64,000 nt of DNA from Neocallimastix lanati (nom. inval.). Its lineage: Eukaryota > Neocallimastigomycota > Neocallimastigomycetes > Neocallimastigales > Neocallimastigaceae. Shown here one piece after another: positions 45,301 to 57,298 of the stretch. Position 1 is the first letter of the stretch, and each line of letters begins with the position of its first letter. Below the pieces are notes generated by a model. The model was not told the DNA's origin, made no database searches, and saw only the letters and a list, made by a program, of their open reading frames with translations. Location: NCBI GenBank assembly GCA_016946835.1, contig JACVTC010000025.1, forward strand, positions 673,501-737,500, written 5' to 3'. A program made the translations under genes and the position numbers.

Positions 45301-46250
45301 TCTACTCTTATTTCTGTTGGGGGGTTACATGGTACGGTAGTTACATTTATGTTGTCGGTCATGTGATACGACACTCCTGAGTCAATTGTCCAAGTAAAAA
45401 TGTCTTTGTTGCTTGTATCTTTTGTTGTTGTTATTATTGCTTATTGAATCGGCAGTATAATATTTTAAACTATGTTCAAGAATACTGCCATTATTTAAAA
45501 ATTTGTCATATTATTGCACATCTCGTGTTTATTTTTCAGTGTGAGTTTTATTATAATCGTTCACAAAGGCTTCTCCATAACCATAATTGACTTCAGATTC
45601 ATTATCTAAATTTTTAGTTTCTACATTATTAGAATGAATGTTTTTACAGGTAATTATTTCTTTTATATTTATTATTTCTCTTGTAATATTCATTGTAATA
45701 ATATTCTTTGCAAGTGATATAAAATAAATATGTATAGTAACATATTTGTATATTTAATAATAATTATTAAATATTAAATTTATATCTTTTTGATAATAAT
45801 TATTTTATTTTAATATGCATTATAATAATTATAATAATTATAATACTTTAATTCATATAAAAATTATATAGTTCTATTTATTAGAATATATTATTAATAT
45901 ATTACCTATTTCTTATAAATAGAATAAATTATTTATATTAGAAACGGAAAAATTCTCTAGTAAATTTTAGGAATTAGAATTACTATTTTAATTGTAATTG
46001 TTAGATTATGTGAAATATGAGTTTAAATGTATTAAAATGTATTGTATTTAATATAATATATAAACCATAATGAACTTGTAAAATGTAACATGTAAAATTA
46101 TCTAATTACAACTCTTTATAATATAATAAATAAATAAAGCCGACTTATTTTCTAACAGTAACCAATATTAACTAAAATGTGAAATATTTATTAACATAAT
46201 AAAATATATCAAATTTTAATATAGTATATTAAATTATATCTTATTTTTAT
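42350..46250 (-). mobile_element. Older Ty1/copia relic (copia B)
   Basis: Minus-strand relic with the 3' LTR ending at 42618 (sense start TGTTAGAAAT) next to a purine tract TAGGGAGGAA. Blocks read in order: protease TWTIDSGVSYHMT (about 45370-45410); integrase TANYIHNRLPHKGI (about 45180-45220) and FLGYDDIK-like plus SRSVEFFEDSEAN (about 44900-45000); an Asn-rich spacer (44300-44880); RT with KKARLVARGFT, IDYNETFS, YLNAPLQENIYM, ALYGFK, KRLISDPCLYIW and LGVHVYD where YVDD should be; and RNase H GADLGGDKEIRKST and STAESEYYN (42900-43130). Stops and frameshifts abound. Sequence at 46164-46240 resembles 42520-42600 and may be the decayed 5' LTR. Outer limits are estimates. Confidence 0.8.
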
Positions 46251-46322
46251 TTTTTTTTTTTTTTTTATAGACTGAAGACTTTTGTCCCCTATTTTAATAT
46301 GGATGTATGATTTACTTTAACA

Positions 46323-46580
46323 GTGGATTCTATATAAAATTTTCCGCTAAATATATATATAATACATACAGTATTAATATCTATGACTAATATGTTACTG
46401 ATTGGCTAATAGTAATTAATTAAAAAAGTGTTGATAATTTTTAATAAATGAGTGGATTCTATATATTAAAATATCCGCTAAATATATATGCAATATATAC
46501 AATATTAATATTTATGACTAATATGATACTGATTGGATAATAGTACTTTAATTAAAAAGTTTTAACGATTTCTAATAAAA
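46323..46580. repeat. 129-bp tandem duplication upstream of the dehydrogenase gene
   Basis: GTGGATTCTATAT starts at 46323 and 46452. The two units share a pattern of TCCGCTAAATATATAT, TATGACTAATATG and ATACTGATTGG with scattered changes. The second unit ends about 220 bases before the ATG at 46798, so the units may carry duplicated promoter elements (inference). Confidence 0.75.
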
Positions 46581-46717
46581 AACAAGTTTTTTCTTTTTTT
46601 TTAAAAAAAAGTAAATAAAAAAGTGTACTATATTTTACATATAATAGGTAAATATATAATTTAAGTTACTAAAATATAAAACATATTATAGCATTGATTT
46701 CATTATTCATTTGCTTT

Positions 46718-46718
<1 letters not shown>

Positions 46719-46762
<44 letters not shown>

Positions 46763-46763
46763 T
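46719..46763. repeat. (ATA)n microsatellite in the dehydrogenase 5' flank
   Basis: About 14 trinucleotide units ending 35 bases before the start codon. Confidence 0.9.
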
Positions 46764-46797
46764 ATAATTATAAAGCAATAAGTAAATAAATATAAAA

Positions 46798-47640
46798 ATG
46801 GGCAAAGACGTTGTTGTATTACTTGGTGCAGGAAGTATTGGACAAGCCATTGCCAGAAGAGTATCTTATGGTAAACATTTAGTAATAGCTGACATAAAAT
46901 TAGAAGTTGCTGAAAAAGTAGCCAAAGATTTATACAATTCGGGTTATGAAACTTCAGCTGTAGCTGCTGACCTTGGCTCCAGAGACTCTATTTTGAATCT
47001 AATTAAGCACGCTCAGCAGTATGGTGATGTATCAGGTTTAATATGTGGTGCTGGAGTAAGTCCATCACAAGCACCCATTGATGTTATCTTAAAAGTAGAT
47101 TTATACGGTACTTCAGTACTTATGGAAGAATTTGGAAAAATCATTAAGGAAGGAGGTTCTGGTATTATTATTTCTTCTCAATCTGGTCACCGTTTAGAAG
47201 CACTTTCTCAAAATGATAATGAGCTATTAGCTTTAACTCCAACTGAAGAACTATTAGAATTGGATATGCTTAAAAAAATCGATAATACCTTAACCGCTTA
47301 TCAATACGCTAAAAGATGTAATGTATTGAGGGTGGCGGCTGAGTCCGTGAAATGGGGTAAAAGAAATGCCAGAATTAATTCTCTTTCCCCTGGTATAATT
47401 ATTACACCCTTAGCTAATGATGAATTAAATGGACCAAGAGGAGATAACTATAAAAAAATGATAAATCTTTGTCCATCTCATAGAGCTGGTACCCCTGATG
47501 AAATTGGAGATTTAGCAGCTTATTTGATGAGTGATAAAGCAGGTTTTATTTCTGGTTCTGATTTCTTAATCGATGGAGGAACGACTGCTTCCTATTGGTA
47601 TGGTGATTTACAATATATGAGAAAAACTATGGGAAATTAA
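46798..47640 (+). CDS. Short-chain dehydrogenase/reductase (SDR), classical type
   Basis: This intronless ORF encodes 280 residues, a usual SDR length, with no signal peptide, so it is probably cytosolic. It should be an NAD(P)-dependent oxidoreductase of unknown substrate. The nucleotide-binding turn is GAGSIGQ (residues 10-16) rather than the usual TGxxxGIG. ADI at 31-33 ends beta-2; an acidic residue there often favours NAD. CGAG (83-86) stands for NNAG. Serines 126-127 lie in the strand before the active site, and the catalytic pair is Y168-Q-Y-A-K172. LSPGIIITPL (196-205) and SGSDFLIDGG (252-261) are the standard SDR C-terminal blocks. About 30 extra residues between the Ser and Tyr blocks form an insertion. 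The start ATG follows an A-rich context (TATAAAA). The lack of introns and the bacterial flavour suggest horizontal transfer, which I cannot prove here. Confidence 0.9.
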   Translation: MGKDVVVLLGAGSIGQAIARRVSYGKHLVIADIKLEVAEKVAKDLYNSGYETSAVAADLGSRDSILNLIKHAQQYGDVSGLICGAGVSPSQAPIDVILKVDLYGTSVLMEEFGKIIKEGGSGIIISSQSGHRLEALSQNDNELLALTPTEELLELDMLKKIDNTLTAYQYAKRCNVLRVAAESVKWGKRNARINSLSPGIIITPLANDELNGPRGDNYKKMINLCPSHRAGTPDEIGDLAAYLMSDKAGFISGSDFLIDGGTTASYWYGDLQYMRKTMGN

Positions 47641-48378
47641 GAAAAATGTAATTCGGATAACAGGAATTTCAGAAAAAAAAAAAAAAAAACTAAAAAACTT
47701 TCACACAGTAACTCATATAAAAAACTATACTAGTATTGAAATATTTTAATATTACTTGAATACGATAATAATAATTTAAATAATTTAATACTATCAAAAA
47801 AGACATGATAACATTAAAATGTTTAACTAAAAAATAAGTATATCTGAAAAAATAAAAAAATTCAAAATTATTATAATAGTTATATTCTATTATATTCTAT
47901 ATATATTAATATTTAGGTTAATCTAAAATATATTAGTTGTTATTATTTTGTTATCATATGCAAATATAAATAAAACAAATAGTTTAATATTTGTAACAAC
48001 CATTTTCGATGTTAATTCAATGTATATTATTTAGTTGTAATTAAAATTTAATAAAAAATAATAAAATTTTTTTTTTGTTATTTTTAATTTTAATATAAAA
48101 TACTTATTACGATAAATCAAAAAATAATAATAATAATAATATATAAATATTATTAAAAATATTACTTTTAATAAAAATAAAATAAAATAAAATACAATTT
48201 AAATAAAATTAACTTTAAAAGCTTTTTAATGAGAAACTACAAAGGCAGTTAATCATTTAATTATATAAAATAATTTAAAGTTTTATTATTGTTTTATTAT
48301 TGTTATTTATATTACTACTATTATTTATTTATATAGTTATTCATTTATTATTTATTTATTTATTTATAGTTTTATTGA
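47641..48378. other. AT-rich intergenic region
   Basis: 3' flank of the dehydrogenase gene and AT-only sequence with short ATTA repeats. No gene is seen. Confidence 0.6.
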
Positions 48379-49300
48379 TTGATCTCGCCCTAGTAGTAGT
48401 TCAATAAATGATGAATCCGGGGAGAATTTAGTGGACCAGTAATGTAGACACTGTTATCACAGGTATGAATAATATAGAACTAAGTTCTGATTCTGATAGT
48501 CGTAACGAAGTATATAATATTAATAATATTAACAATAGAAATAATATTGTTAATAATAGTAGAAATAGTGACAGTGAAAATAGAATTATTAATAGTAGTA
48601 ATAGTAAAAATTATAATATTGTTACTTCTAATTTAGTGAATAGTTCAATTGGTGAAAATTGTGGTAATTTAAGTAATTTTCCGAATAATGAGTGTGTAAA
48701 TATATATGTGACGTGATACCGATTATATAACTTTCTTCTTGGTGGAAGGGATGCAGATATAATAGATTTAAATTATAAAAAAAAAATGGGATATTTTGTT
48801 TGAGAATCAAATCATTTCTGGTGATTATTCAAAAACCCTATACTAGGTGCGATCTGTGGCTCTCTTTATAGAAATTATGCCTCGGGCTAGTACTCGGCAA
48901 GGGTTACTATTCCGAAAGTATAAGCGCAAACTAACCAGGAGCGTTAACGCTGAAAATGCAGTAAGACAGGCTAGCAGGGGTCAATGCCTCTGAAGGAGAA
49001 GACCATAATTTCTTTCAGATAGACAATTCAAACCCTAATCCATAAGGAGGTGAGGTTCGTTGCCTATGAACTTTTTTCTGAATTTATTTATACACTTATT
49101 TTTTGATTATTACTTTTTATTTCACGTTACTTTTTCTTTTATCATGATGTCAAATTGGACAAATAATATTTATTTATTTTATTAATTCTGTGTTTTTTTA
49201 TTTTTTATTAAAATTAAAAGTATTCATGTATTTTATATAAGAATAAATAAATAAAGATTAAAGTTCGCAATAATTGCGGCTATAAAATAAAAAAAAAAAG
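48379..49300 (+). mobile_element. Chimeric LINE 3' relic (lineage C junction piece plus lineage-B-like 3' end)
   Basis: 48379-48440 matches the complement of lineage C at about 13385-13440 (GDSRPSSSINDESGESLVDT region). From about 48445 the sequence becomes lineage-B-like: an Asn/Ser-rich stretch (48465-48710), YNFLLGGRDADI (48722-48765), then SVNAENAVRQASRG (48940-48985) with a one-base frameshift, then a 3' UTR shared with the relic at 1740-2090. It ends with GTTCGCAATAATTGCGGCT and a short A run (49287-49300). It is 5'-truncated and broken by stops. Confidence 0.75.
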
Positions 49301-49536
49301 TTATAAAATATAGAATAACTCATTATGTATAGTAATCCATAGTTTTTTATTTTTTGTTAAATATATATATATTTGTATGTAAATACAAAAAAAAAAGTAT
49401 AAATATAAAAAAAAAAAAAAAAATTATTCATAAATTAAGATTTGAAATCCTTTCATTTTTATCCTATTCCTCTTATCTTCCAAAAAAAAAAAAAAAAAAA
49501 AAATAAGAGCAGTAACTTTTTGCTATTGTTATTACT

Positions 49537-49594
<58 letters not shown>

Positions 49595-50063
49595 TTATTA
49601 GTAATGATTAAAAAAGAATATTAATAGTATTAATATTGTTATATTTTATTTTATTTATTTATTAATTTTATTTTATTATTATTAATACTTTACTACTATA
49701 TTATAATACTTTGACTATTTATTTTATTTTTATTTTATTTTTATTAATACTTTACAATTTTATAATACTTCACTATTTAATTTTATTTTTACTAATACTT
49801 TACAATTTTATAATACTTACACTATCTCTATTTATTTTATTTAATCATTTAATTTCACTATTTAATTTTATTTTTACTAATACTTTACAATTTCATAATA
49901 CTTTACAATTTCATAATACTTTACAATTTCATAATACTTCAGATACTTCACTATCACAATTTATTTTTATTTTATTTTAAAGAAATAACAATTACAAAAA
50001 AAAAAAATATTACAATATATTTATTATTATCAAGATAATATCCTAATTTCAAAGTTCTAAGCT

Positions 50064-50117
<54 letters not shown>

Positions 50118-50283
50118 TTATTTAATATATATATAATATAATATAATAATATCTAGTCCATAAAAAAAAACAATAGAATTATGATATTTATTATTATATA
50201 TTTAAAATTAAAAATGATTAATTTATATATAATTTATAATTGTAATGATTTTTTAAGTATTATAAAAATGAAAATTTATCTTT

Positions 50284-50336
<53 letters not shown>

Positions 50337-50380
50337 ATATAATAACTTTAAAAGAAAGGGGGAAATTTTAGATTAATATA
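49301..50380. repeat. Homopolymers and 18-bp AATACTTTACAATTTCAT tandem repeat
   Basis: Two or more T runs above 35 bases (49542-49586, 50066-50115, 50289-50329) and a tandem array at about 49870-49945 with an 18-base unit preceded by degenerate copies from 49690. No gene is seen. Confidence 0.7.
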
Positions 50381-50384
50381 AGAA

Positions 50385-50775
50385 AATATCTCTTAGTTCG
50401 ATTCCCGACACAGCCTTATAATTACTTAAGGTTTCTAACTTGGGGTATCATACAACCACAGTGGTATCCAAAAGGCTTTCCCTCGGCAGCATATTGGATC
50501 CAACCTTTGCGATACTACGCTACATCTTAATCATAGGCACTGATGATATTATGTCCTCATGCTAATGATTACCCTCACTGGAGGGGTGAATGGTTCCTAT
50601 TCCGATGCTCGTGGTCAATGGAGATATATGTAAGAATGTTAGGGAATACAGCCCCAGGCAGATATGTAATGACGTGTGGAGGGGTGATGCTGTACTAGTA
50701 TGCCAGTATATCACATTTAACAGTTATATCTATTATGGTCATAATGGGAGATGGGTACTCATTATGTGTGTCTAA
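50385..50775 (+). other. Unidentified less AT-rich island
   Basis: About 390 bases with clearly higher G+C than the surroundings. Several short open frames exist. One gives GIIQPQWYPKGFPSAAYW, another from 50590 gives 61 residues containing NDVWRGDAVLVCQYI and YYGHNGRW. Two phrases (YSDARGQWRYM and YYGHNGRWVLIM) look alike, hinting at an internal repeat of a small domain. I do not recognise it, and no frame is open over the whole island, so it is probably a broken gene or transposon fragment. Confidence 0.35.
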
Positions 50776-51209
50776 ATTGTTATTATTATTATTATTATTA
50801 TTATTGTTTTATAAGAAAATATCTAAAAAAATATCCTATAATAGATATTTTAAATTAAAATTTCTATTTATTTATTTTGATATTTTTTTTTTTTATTTTT
50901 ATTTTGATATTTTTTTCTTCCTTTGTCTAATCTTTTACTTCATACTTCATGTTATTTAATTTTTATTTTAAAATTTAAAATTTTTAATTTTTAATTATTT
51001 TTTGGATTTTTATGATTTTATTTTAGATTTTTTATATTTTAAAATTTTTTTTTATATTTAAATATTAAAAATAATACTTTATTATTGATTTTTATTTTTT
51101 AAACTAGAATCAATACTAAAAATAAAGAAAAAAAAATAATAATAATAAAAAAGAGATTTTAATTTAAATATTTTAATATATAATTATAATATAAAAAATT
51201 ATTTTATAT

Positions 51210-51722
51210 GAATAATAAATAAATAATAAATAATAAATAATAAATAATAAATAATAAATAATAAATAATAAATAATAAATAATAAATAATAAATAATAAA
51301 TAATAAATAATAAATAATAAATAATAAATAATAAATAATAAATAATAAATAATATATAATAAATAATAAATAATATAATAAATAATAAATAATATAATAA
51401 ATAATAAATAATAAATAATAAATAATAAATAATAAAAAGAGTATTTATTAATAAATAATTGAATAAATAATAAATAATAAATAAATAATAAATAATAAAT
51501 AATAAATAATAAAAAGAGTATTTATTAATAAATAATAAATAATAAATAATAAATAAATAATAAATAATAAATAATAAAAAGAGTATTTATTAATAAATAA
51601 TTGAATAAATAATAAATAATAAATAAATAATAAATAATAAATAATAAATAATAAATAATAAATAATAAATAATAAATAATAAATAATAAATAATAAATAA
51701 TAAATAATAAAATAATAAATAA

Positions 51723-51753
<31 letters not shown>

Positions 51754-51760
51754 GTAAATA
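51210..51760. repeat. 7-bp (AATAATA/TAAATAA)n minisatellite with higher-order units
   Basis: It is the reverse complement of the 30.1-kb heptamer. Arrays are interrupted three times by AAAAAGAGTATTTATTAATA, forming a higher-order unit; the same junction (ATTAATAAATACTCTTTTTATT, complement) ends the array at 32.7 kb, so the two arrays share an origin. Confidence 0.9.
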
Positions 51761-52387
51761 AATATTTTTCTGAATATAAAATATATTAAAGTCATTGTAT
51801 ATAATATATATTTATATATATTTAGATCATATTATAATTAATATCTATTTAATATATATATATATATTAAATAATATATATAAATATAAATTATTTTAAA
51901 TATTATTTAATTTATTTCTAAATAAATAAATATATGAATAGTATTCTTTACTATTTAAATATTATTAGAGTGAATATAAATTCTTATATTAAATTTATAT
52001 TGTAATAACATATTATATATATTTATTGAAATGTATTGATAATATATTTTTATTACATAATATATATATATATATATTTTTTTTTTACTTTACTTCGTAT
52101 TAACCATAGAACAACCACAGAAAGTTTTATATATATATTTTTTAAAAGGACCATATTGGTAATAATAAAAATTAACTGATATTTTTTTTATTTTAAAAAA
52201 GTAATATGAGTTGAAATGTACTTATGAAAAGTTAATAATAATAGAAACGATAATAACAAACAAATAAATATTATAGCATAATAAAATTACTGTCATTAAA
52301 GTATCTTATTGATAAAGAAGACTTTTTATTTATATATATACATTATATAATAATAGTTAAGAAACTTTATAAATCTTTAAAAATAAT

Positions 52388-52428
<41 letters not shown>

Positions 52429-53150
52429 AATAAAATAAAAGTTAATTTTCTTGTATTATAAATGTTTATATTTGTATTTATGTACATATTATTTATAGGT
52501 ATATGATTATTATACCTATTTTTCAAAATAAATAAACATTATTTAATCATTAATTATTATAATAAATATGATATTCTATTTATAATTATTTTTATGATAA
52601 TTTTTAATTATGTAAATTTGTTAATTTTTTTAATTAATTATAACTTAACCATAACATAAAATACAATTAAGTATAAAAGCTCAATTAATTGACCTAATTT
52701 TTAATTATTTTTTGACAATTTTTTATTAATTATTATAATATTCATTTGAATAATTTAAATATTTAAATATTTATATTAAAATATCTAATAAAAAAAAATT
52801 GAATAAAAGAGTTAAGTTTTTACTAAAAATTTTATTTTAAAATACTATTTAATATGTTTAAAATCAATAAAGTAAATCTCAGTATCTATAAATGTTTATG
52901 CCTAATAATTACAAAACTTGATCAGAGAGAGAGTGTAAAAAAAAAAAATAAATGTATAAATATATTATATTTTATTTGAATAAATTTGAATAAATAAAAT
53001 CAATTTATTATCAATTATTAATTATTATTAATTACTTATTAGATTTGGTAAGTTATTTAAATTAAATGAGATTTTAAATTAAATAAAAATAAATAAAATT
53101 TAAATAATAAAATAAAAGAAAAAAAAAAAATAAAAAATAAATTAAAAAAA

Positions 53151-53181
<31 letters not shown>

Positions 53182-53404
53182 GAAATTCTTTACATAATTT
53201 AAAAATAGTAATTTTAAATAATTAATTAATAATAAAATATAAATAATAAATAATAAATAATTAAATAATAAATAATATATAATAAAAAATATTTTTAAAG
53301 TTTAGATGATTAAGTTAGATATATTAGTATATATATAAATAAAAATATATACATTCTTTATATATTATTAATCAAGAGGAAAATAAAAAGTAAGTAAATA
53401 AATA

Positions 53405-53640
53405 AATATTAAATAAATAAATAAAAATTAAGTGCATGAGTAAGTAAATAAATATATAAATAAATAAAAAAGCAAATACATAAATAATAAGATATATGAA
53501 TAATAAAATAAATAAAAATTAAGTGCATGAGTAAGTAAATAAATATATAAATAAATAAAAAAGCAAATACATAAATAATAAGATATATGAATAATAAAAT
53601 AAATAAAAATTAAGTGCATGAGTAAGTAAATAAATATAGG
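53405..53640. repeat. 91-bp tandem repeat
   Basis: AGTGCATGAGTAAGTAAATA starts at 53431, 53522 and 53613, a period of exactly 91. Units one and two are identical by eye. A diverged copy with AGTGTACGAG follows at 53748 and a partial one ends near 53800. Confidence 0.9.
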
Positions 53641-54189
53641 TAAGTAAATAAATAATTATTAAATATATAAATATTGATAGTTATAAATAAATAAAAAAGC
53701 AAATACATAATTAATTAGATAGATGAATAATTAAGTAAATAAAATTAAGTGTACGAGTAAGTAAATTAATATAGGTAAGTGAATAAATAATTATTAATTA
53801 AATTTATAAATATTGATAATTACAAAGTATGACATATATATGATATATGATATATGATATAATTTAAATATGGTAAAAAAATGAAATTAAATATTTATTT
53901 ATGTTTCCTGCTTATTTAACCTTTTAATAAAGTATTTTATTTACAAATATGCGGATAATTAAACATCATATTAAAATATTAAATTATATATAAAAAAAAT
54001 TTAATAAGAAATAAAATTTAGAAATAATAATTAAATTAGCATATTCAAAAGTTTAATTTACATCAAAAATAAAAATTTAACTAACAGACCAACCAAATAT
54101 ACGAACAAACAAACAAACAAACAAAAAAAAAAAAAAAAAAAATAAATAGAAATAAAATAAATAAAAATAAAATAAATAGTGAAGTCCAA

Positions 54190-54630
54190 TAAAATATTAA
54201 AGTATTAATAATAATAAAATAAAATAAAATAAAATAAAATAAAATAAAATAAAATAAAATAAAATAAAATAAAAAGTAGAATATTAAATAAGAAAGTACA
54301 GATTGAATAAAATAAAATAAAATAAAATAAAATAAAATAAATAGTAGAATATTAAATATAAAGTACAGATTGAATAAAATAAAATAAAAATAAAATAAAA
54401 TAGTAGAATATTAAATATAAAGTACAGATTGAATAAAATAAAATAAAATAAAATAAAATAAATAGTAGAATATTAAATAAGAAAGTACAGATTGAATAAA
54501 ATAAAATAAAATAAAATAAAATAAAATAAATAGTAGAATATGAATATAAAGTACAGATTGAATAAAATAAAATAAAAATAAAATAAAATAGTAGAATATT
54601 AAATATGAAGTACAGATTGAATTAAATTAA
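54190..54630. repeat. (AAAAT)n pentamer array with a higher-order spacer
   Basis: Pentamer runs are separated by a recurring spacer AGTAGAATATTAAATA(AGA)AAGTACAGATTGAAT, seen about six times. Two spacer variants alternate. Confidence 0.9.
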
Positions 54631-56267
54631 TTAAAATTAAAATTAAAATTTTGATTTTCTTTATTTCAAACTTTTATTAAAGACAGCTAATAAATTTAAG
54701 TGGGATACAAATTTTTAAATTAAATAGTTTTAATTATATTTTAATTATCTGGAGAAAGAATATTCATTAAATTTAATTATATGTTTAAAAAAAAAAAAAA
54801 ATAAATTATTTCCTTGATTTCAAACTAAAATTTAAATTCACTTTATTTTAATTACTATTTTTTTTTTTTTCTATTTATTTTAATTTTCATTTTTATCTTA
54901 TTTTATTTATTTTTTATTTTATTTTTTTTATGCTTTTTTTTTTTCTTTTTTTCTTTCTTTTTTTTTTTTTTTTTTAAAATATATATATAATAATGAAAAA
55001 TTTAAATATATATATTACATTTTTTATTTATACTTAAAGAAGAATCAAAAATATATACTACAATAATCCTTATATAAATAAATAAATAACTAAAAATATT
55101 TAATTACAAAAAAAATAATAACTTTAATGTAATTTCAAGTATAATTTTTATTTCAAAATAGAAATAATTTTAATATTAGATGAAAAAAATAAAATAAAAT
55201 AAAATATATAAAAATATATAAAAATGAGTAAAAACAAAAACAAATAATTATTACCTTTATTTTTTTCCATAAATTATCAGTAATATTTTATTAATTTTAA
55301 TTATACAATTATTACTATTACTATTATTATTATTATTATTATAAATATAATTTTTATTTTTATTAGTATTGTTATTATTATTTATAATAATAATAATAGT
55401 TAAATCTAAAGATTTTGATAAAAGCAACACTAGATAATTTAAACTATTTTCTAAATTCTATAAAACAATTTAAATTTTAAAGAGAAAGTTTTAAACTTTA
55501 AAGTATTCACATCCTTCTACCATGATATTTCATTACAACAACCTTAACTAGATAAATAACATTGAAAATAAAAAATGAAATACAAAAAATTAAAAAAAAA
55601 TTAATACTATAAATATATTTTTTTTCCCTCAAACGCTTTGTATTATTTATTTATTAGAAAAAGAAAAAAAAAAGTATTTAAAAAAAATAATAATGCTTTA
55701 ATTTTATTAAAATTTCTTTATTCGTCATTTTTTTTTTCTTTAATATTCATTAAAAATTAAAATATTTAATTAATAATAATAGAAAATATTTAAAACAATT
55801 TGATCCTTTTCTTCTATTCTCTCCTATCTTATTAAAAGAAATATAATTTTTTTATTTTTTTTATATTTTTATTATTATTATTATTATTATTATTTATTTT
55901 TTTTTACATTATCATTAATATTAAAGTTTTGGCAATATTATTAAAATAGATAAATGAATAAATAAATAAATAAATTTTAATTTAATTTTAATCTATATCA
56001 AATTTAATGTTTCAATTTAAATTCAATATAATATATTAACAATATAATTCATTATAATTCAATTTAATATACTAATATAATTCAATTTACAATAATGGAA
56101 TAATTGGTAGAAAAGTTTAAAAGTTTTATTTTATTCTACTATATTTTAGTAACACTTTTATTAATCAATAATATTAATGATGTATACTTTTTATATATAC
56201 TTTTACATGGTAATACATATACTAATAAACGATTGAACAATATCTGAATCTCATTAACAATCAATCA

Positions 56268-56350
56268 TGTATTTTGTGTATCTAATGCATTATGGCTAGA
56301 TCATATAAATATATGATTGATTCCATAATGCATTAGATACACAAAATACA
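56268..56350. repeat. Perfect 28-bp-arm inverted repeat with a nested 8-bp hairpin
   Basis: Left arm 56268-56295 and right arm 56323-56350 are exact reverse complements (left arm begins TGTATTTTGTGTATC and ends GCATTATGG). The 27-base spacer contains ATCATATA-AA-TATATGAT, itself an inverted repeat. RNA from either strand would fold into a long hairpin. It lies about 1 kb upstream of the VWA gene. It could be the ends of a tiny MITE, a small-RNA precursor or a replication/recombination product. Confidence 0.9.
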
Positions 56351-57298
56351 ATACATAAATTATTCATATATTTAATCTAATACTTATGCATAAAATATAT
56401 TATTAATAGCAATAATTAATATTAAACTTTAATAAATAATTCATATTATTTTAAAAAAAAAGTAAAAATAAAATAAAAATAAATAAAGAATGATTAGTTA
56501 AAGTAAAAAAATAATATTAATATATTATTATACTACAGTTAATATTAATATTCCATAATAATAATAAATAATAATAATAATAATAAAAATAGTTAAATAA
56601 TAATAATAATAAATAATAATAAATAATAAAATAATAAATAATAATAATAATAAATAATAATAAATAATAAAATAATAAATAATAATAATAATAAATAATT
56701 AAATAATAATAATAATAATAATAATAAATAATAATAATAATATATATATTTAAAGTTTATTACTTTTTTTTTTTTTTTTTTTTTATTTATATATACATAT
56801 ATATATTTTTATTATAATTATTAATACTTATACCCTTTTATTATCCTTTATTTTTTTTTTAATTTATAATTAATTTTTCTTTTTTTCATTTTAATGTTCT
56901 TAATATTTAAATCAATCAATCAATTCAATAAAATTCAAAGGGTTAAATGATTAAATGGCATAAGAGGGTTATGTGGTTTAGAAGAGAAAATCAGTGTGGT
57001 TTATAAAATTCTAAAGAAGAAAAAAAAAAAAAAATAAAAAACAAATAAAATTTTAATTGATTTTATTTTATTTTATTTTATTTTTAATTTATTTAAATTA
57101 ATTTTTTTATTTTTATTTTCATTTATTTATTTATTTACTTATTATTTATATGTATTTATATATTAATATTAATATTAATATATATTATATAAATCTACAT
57201 TTTATATAGGTTAATATATTTTTAATTATACTTAATTATATTTATTTATAATTTATAATAGTAATATAATTATTATTAAAAAAAAAGTATATAAGTAA

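Noticed and set aside
48465-48716. 83-residue Asn/Ser-rich plus-strand gene
   Set aside because: It aligns in position with the Asn/Ser-rich insert of lineage-B LINEs and lies within the LINE relic.
50390-50420. Possible tRNA gene (TTCGATTCC resembles a T-loop/B-box)
   Set aside because: The flanking bases do not form a T stem, and no A-box or acceptor stem is found upstream.
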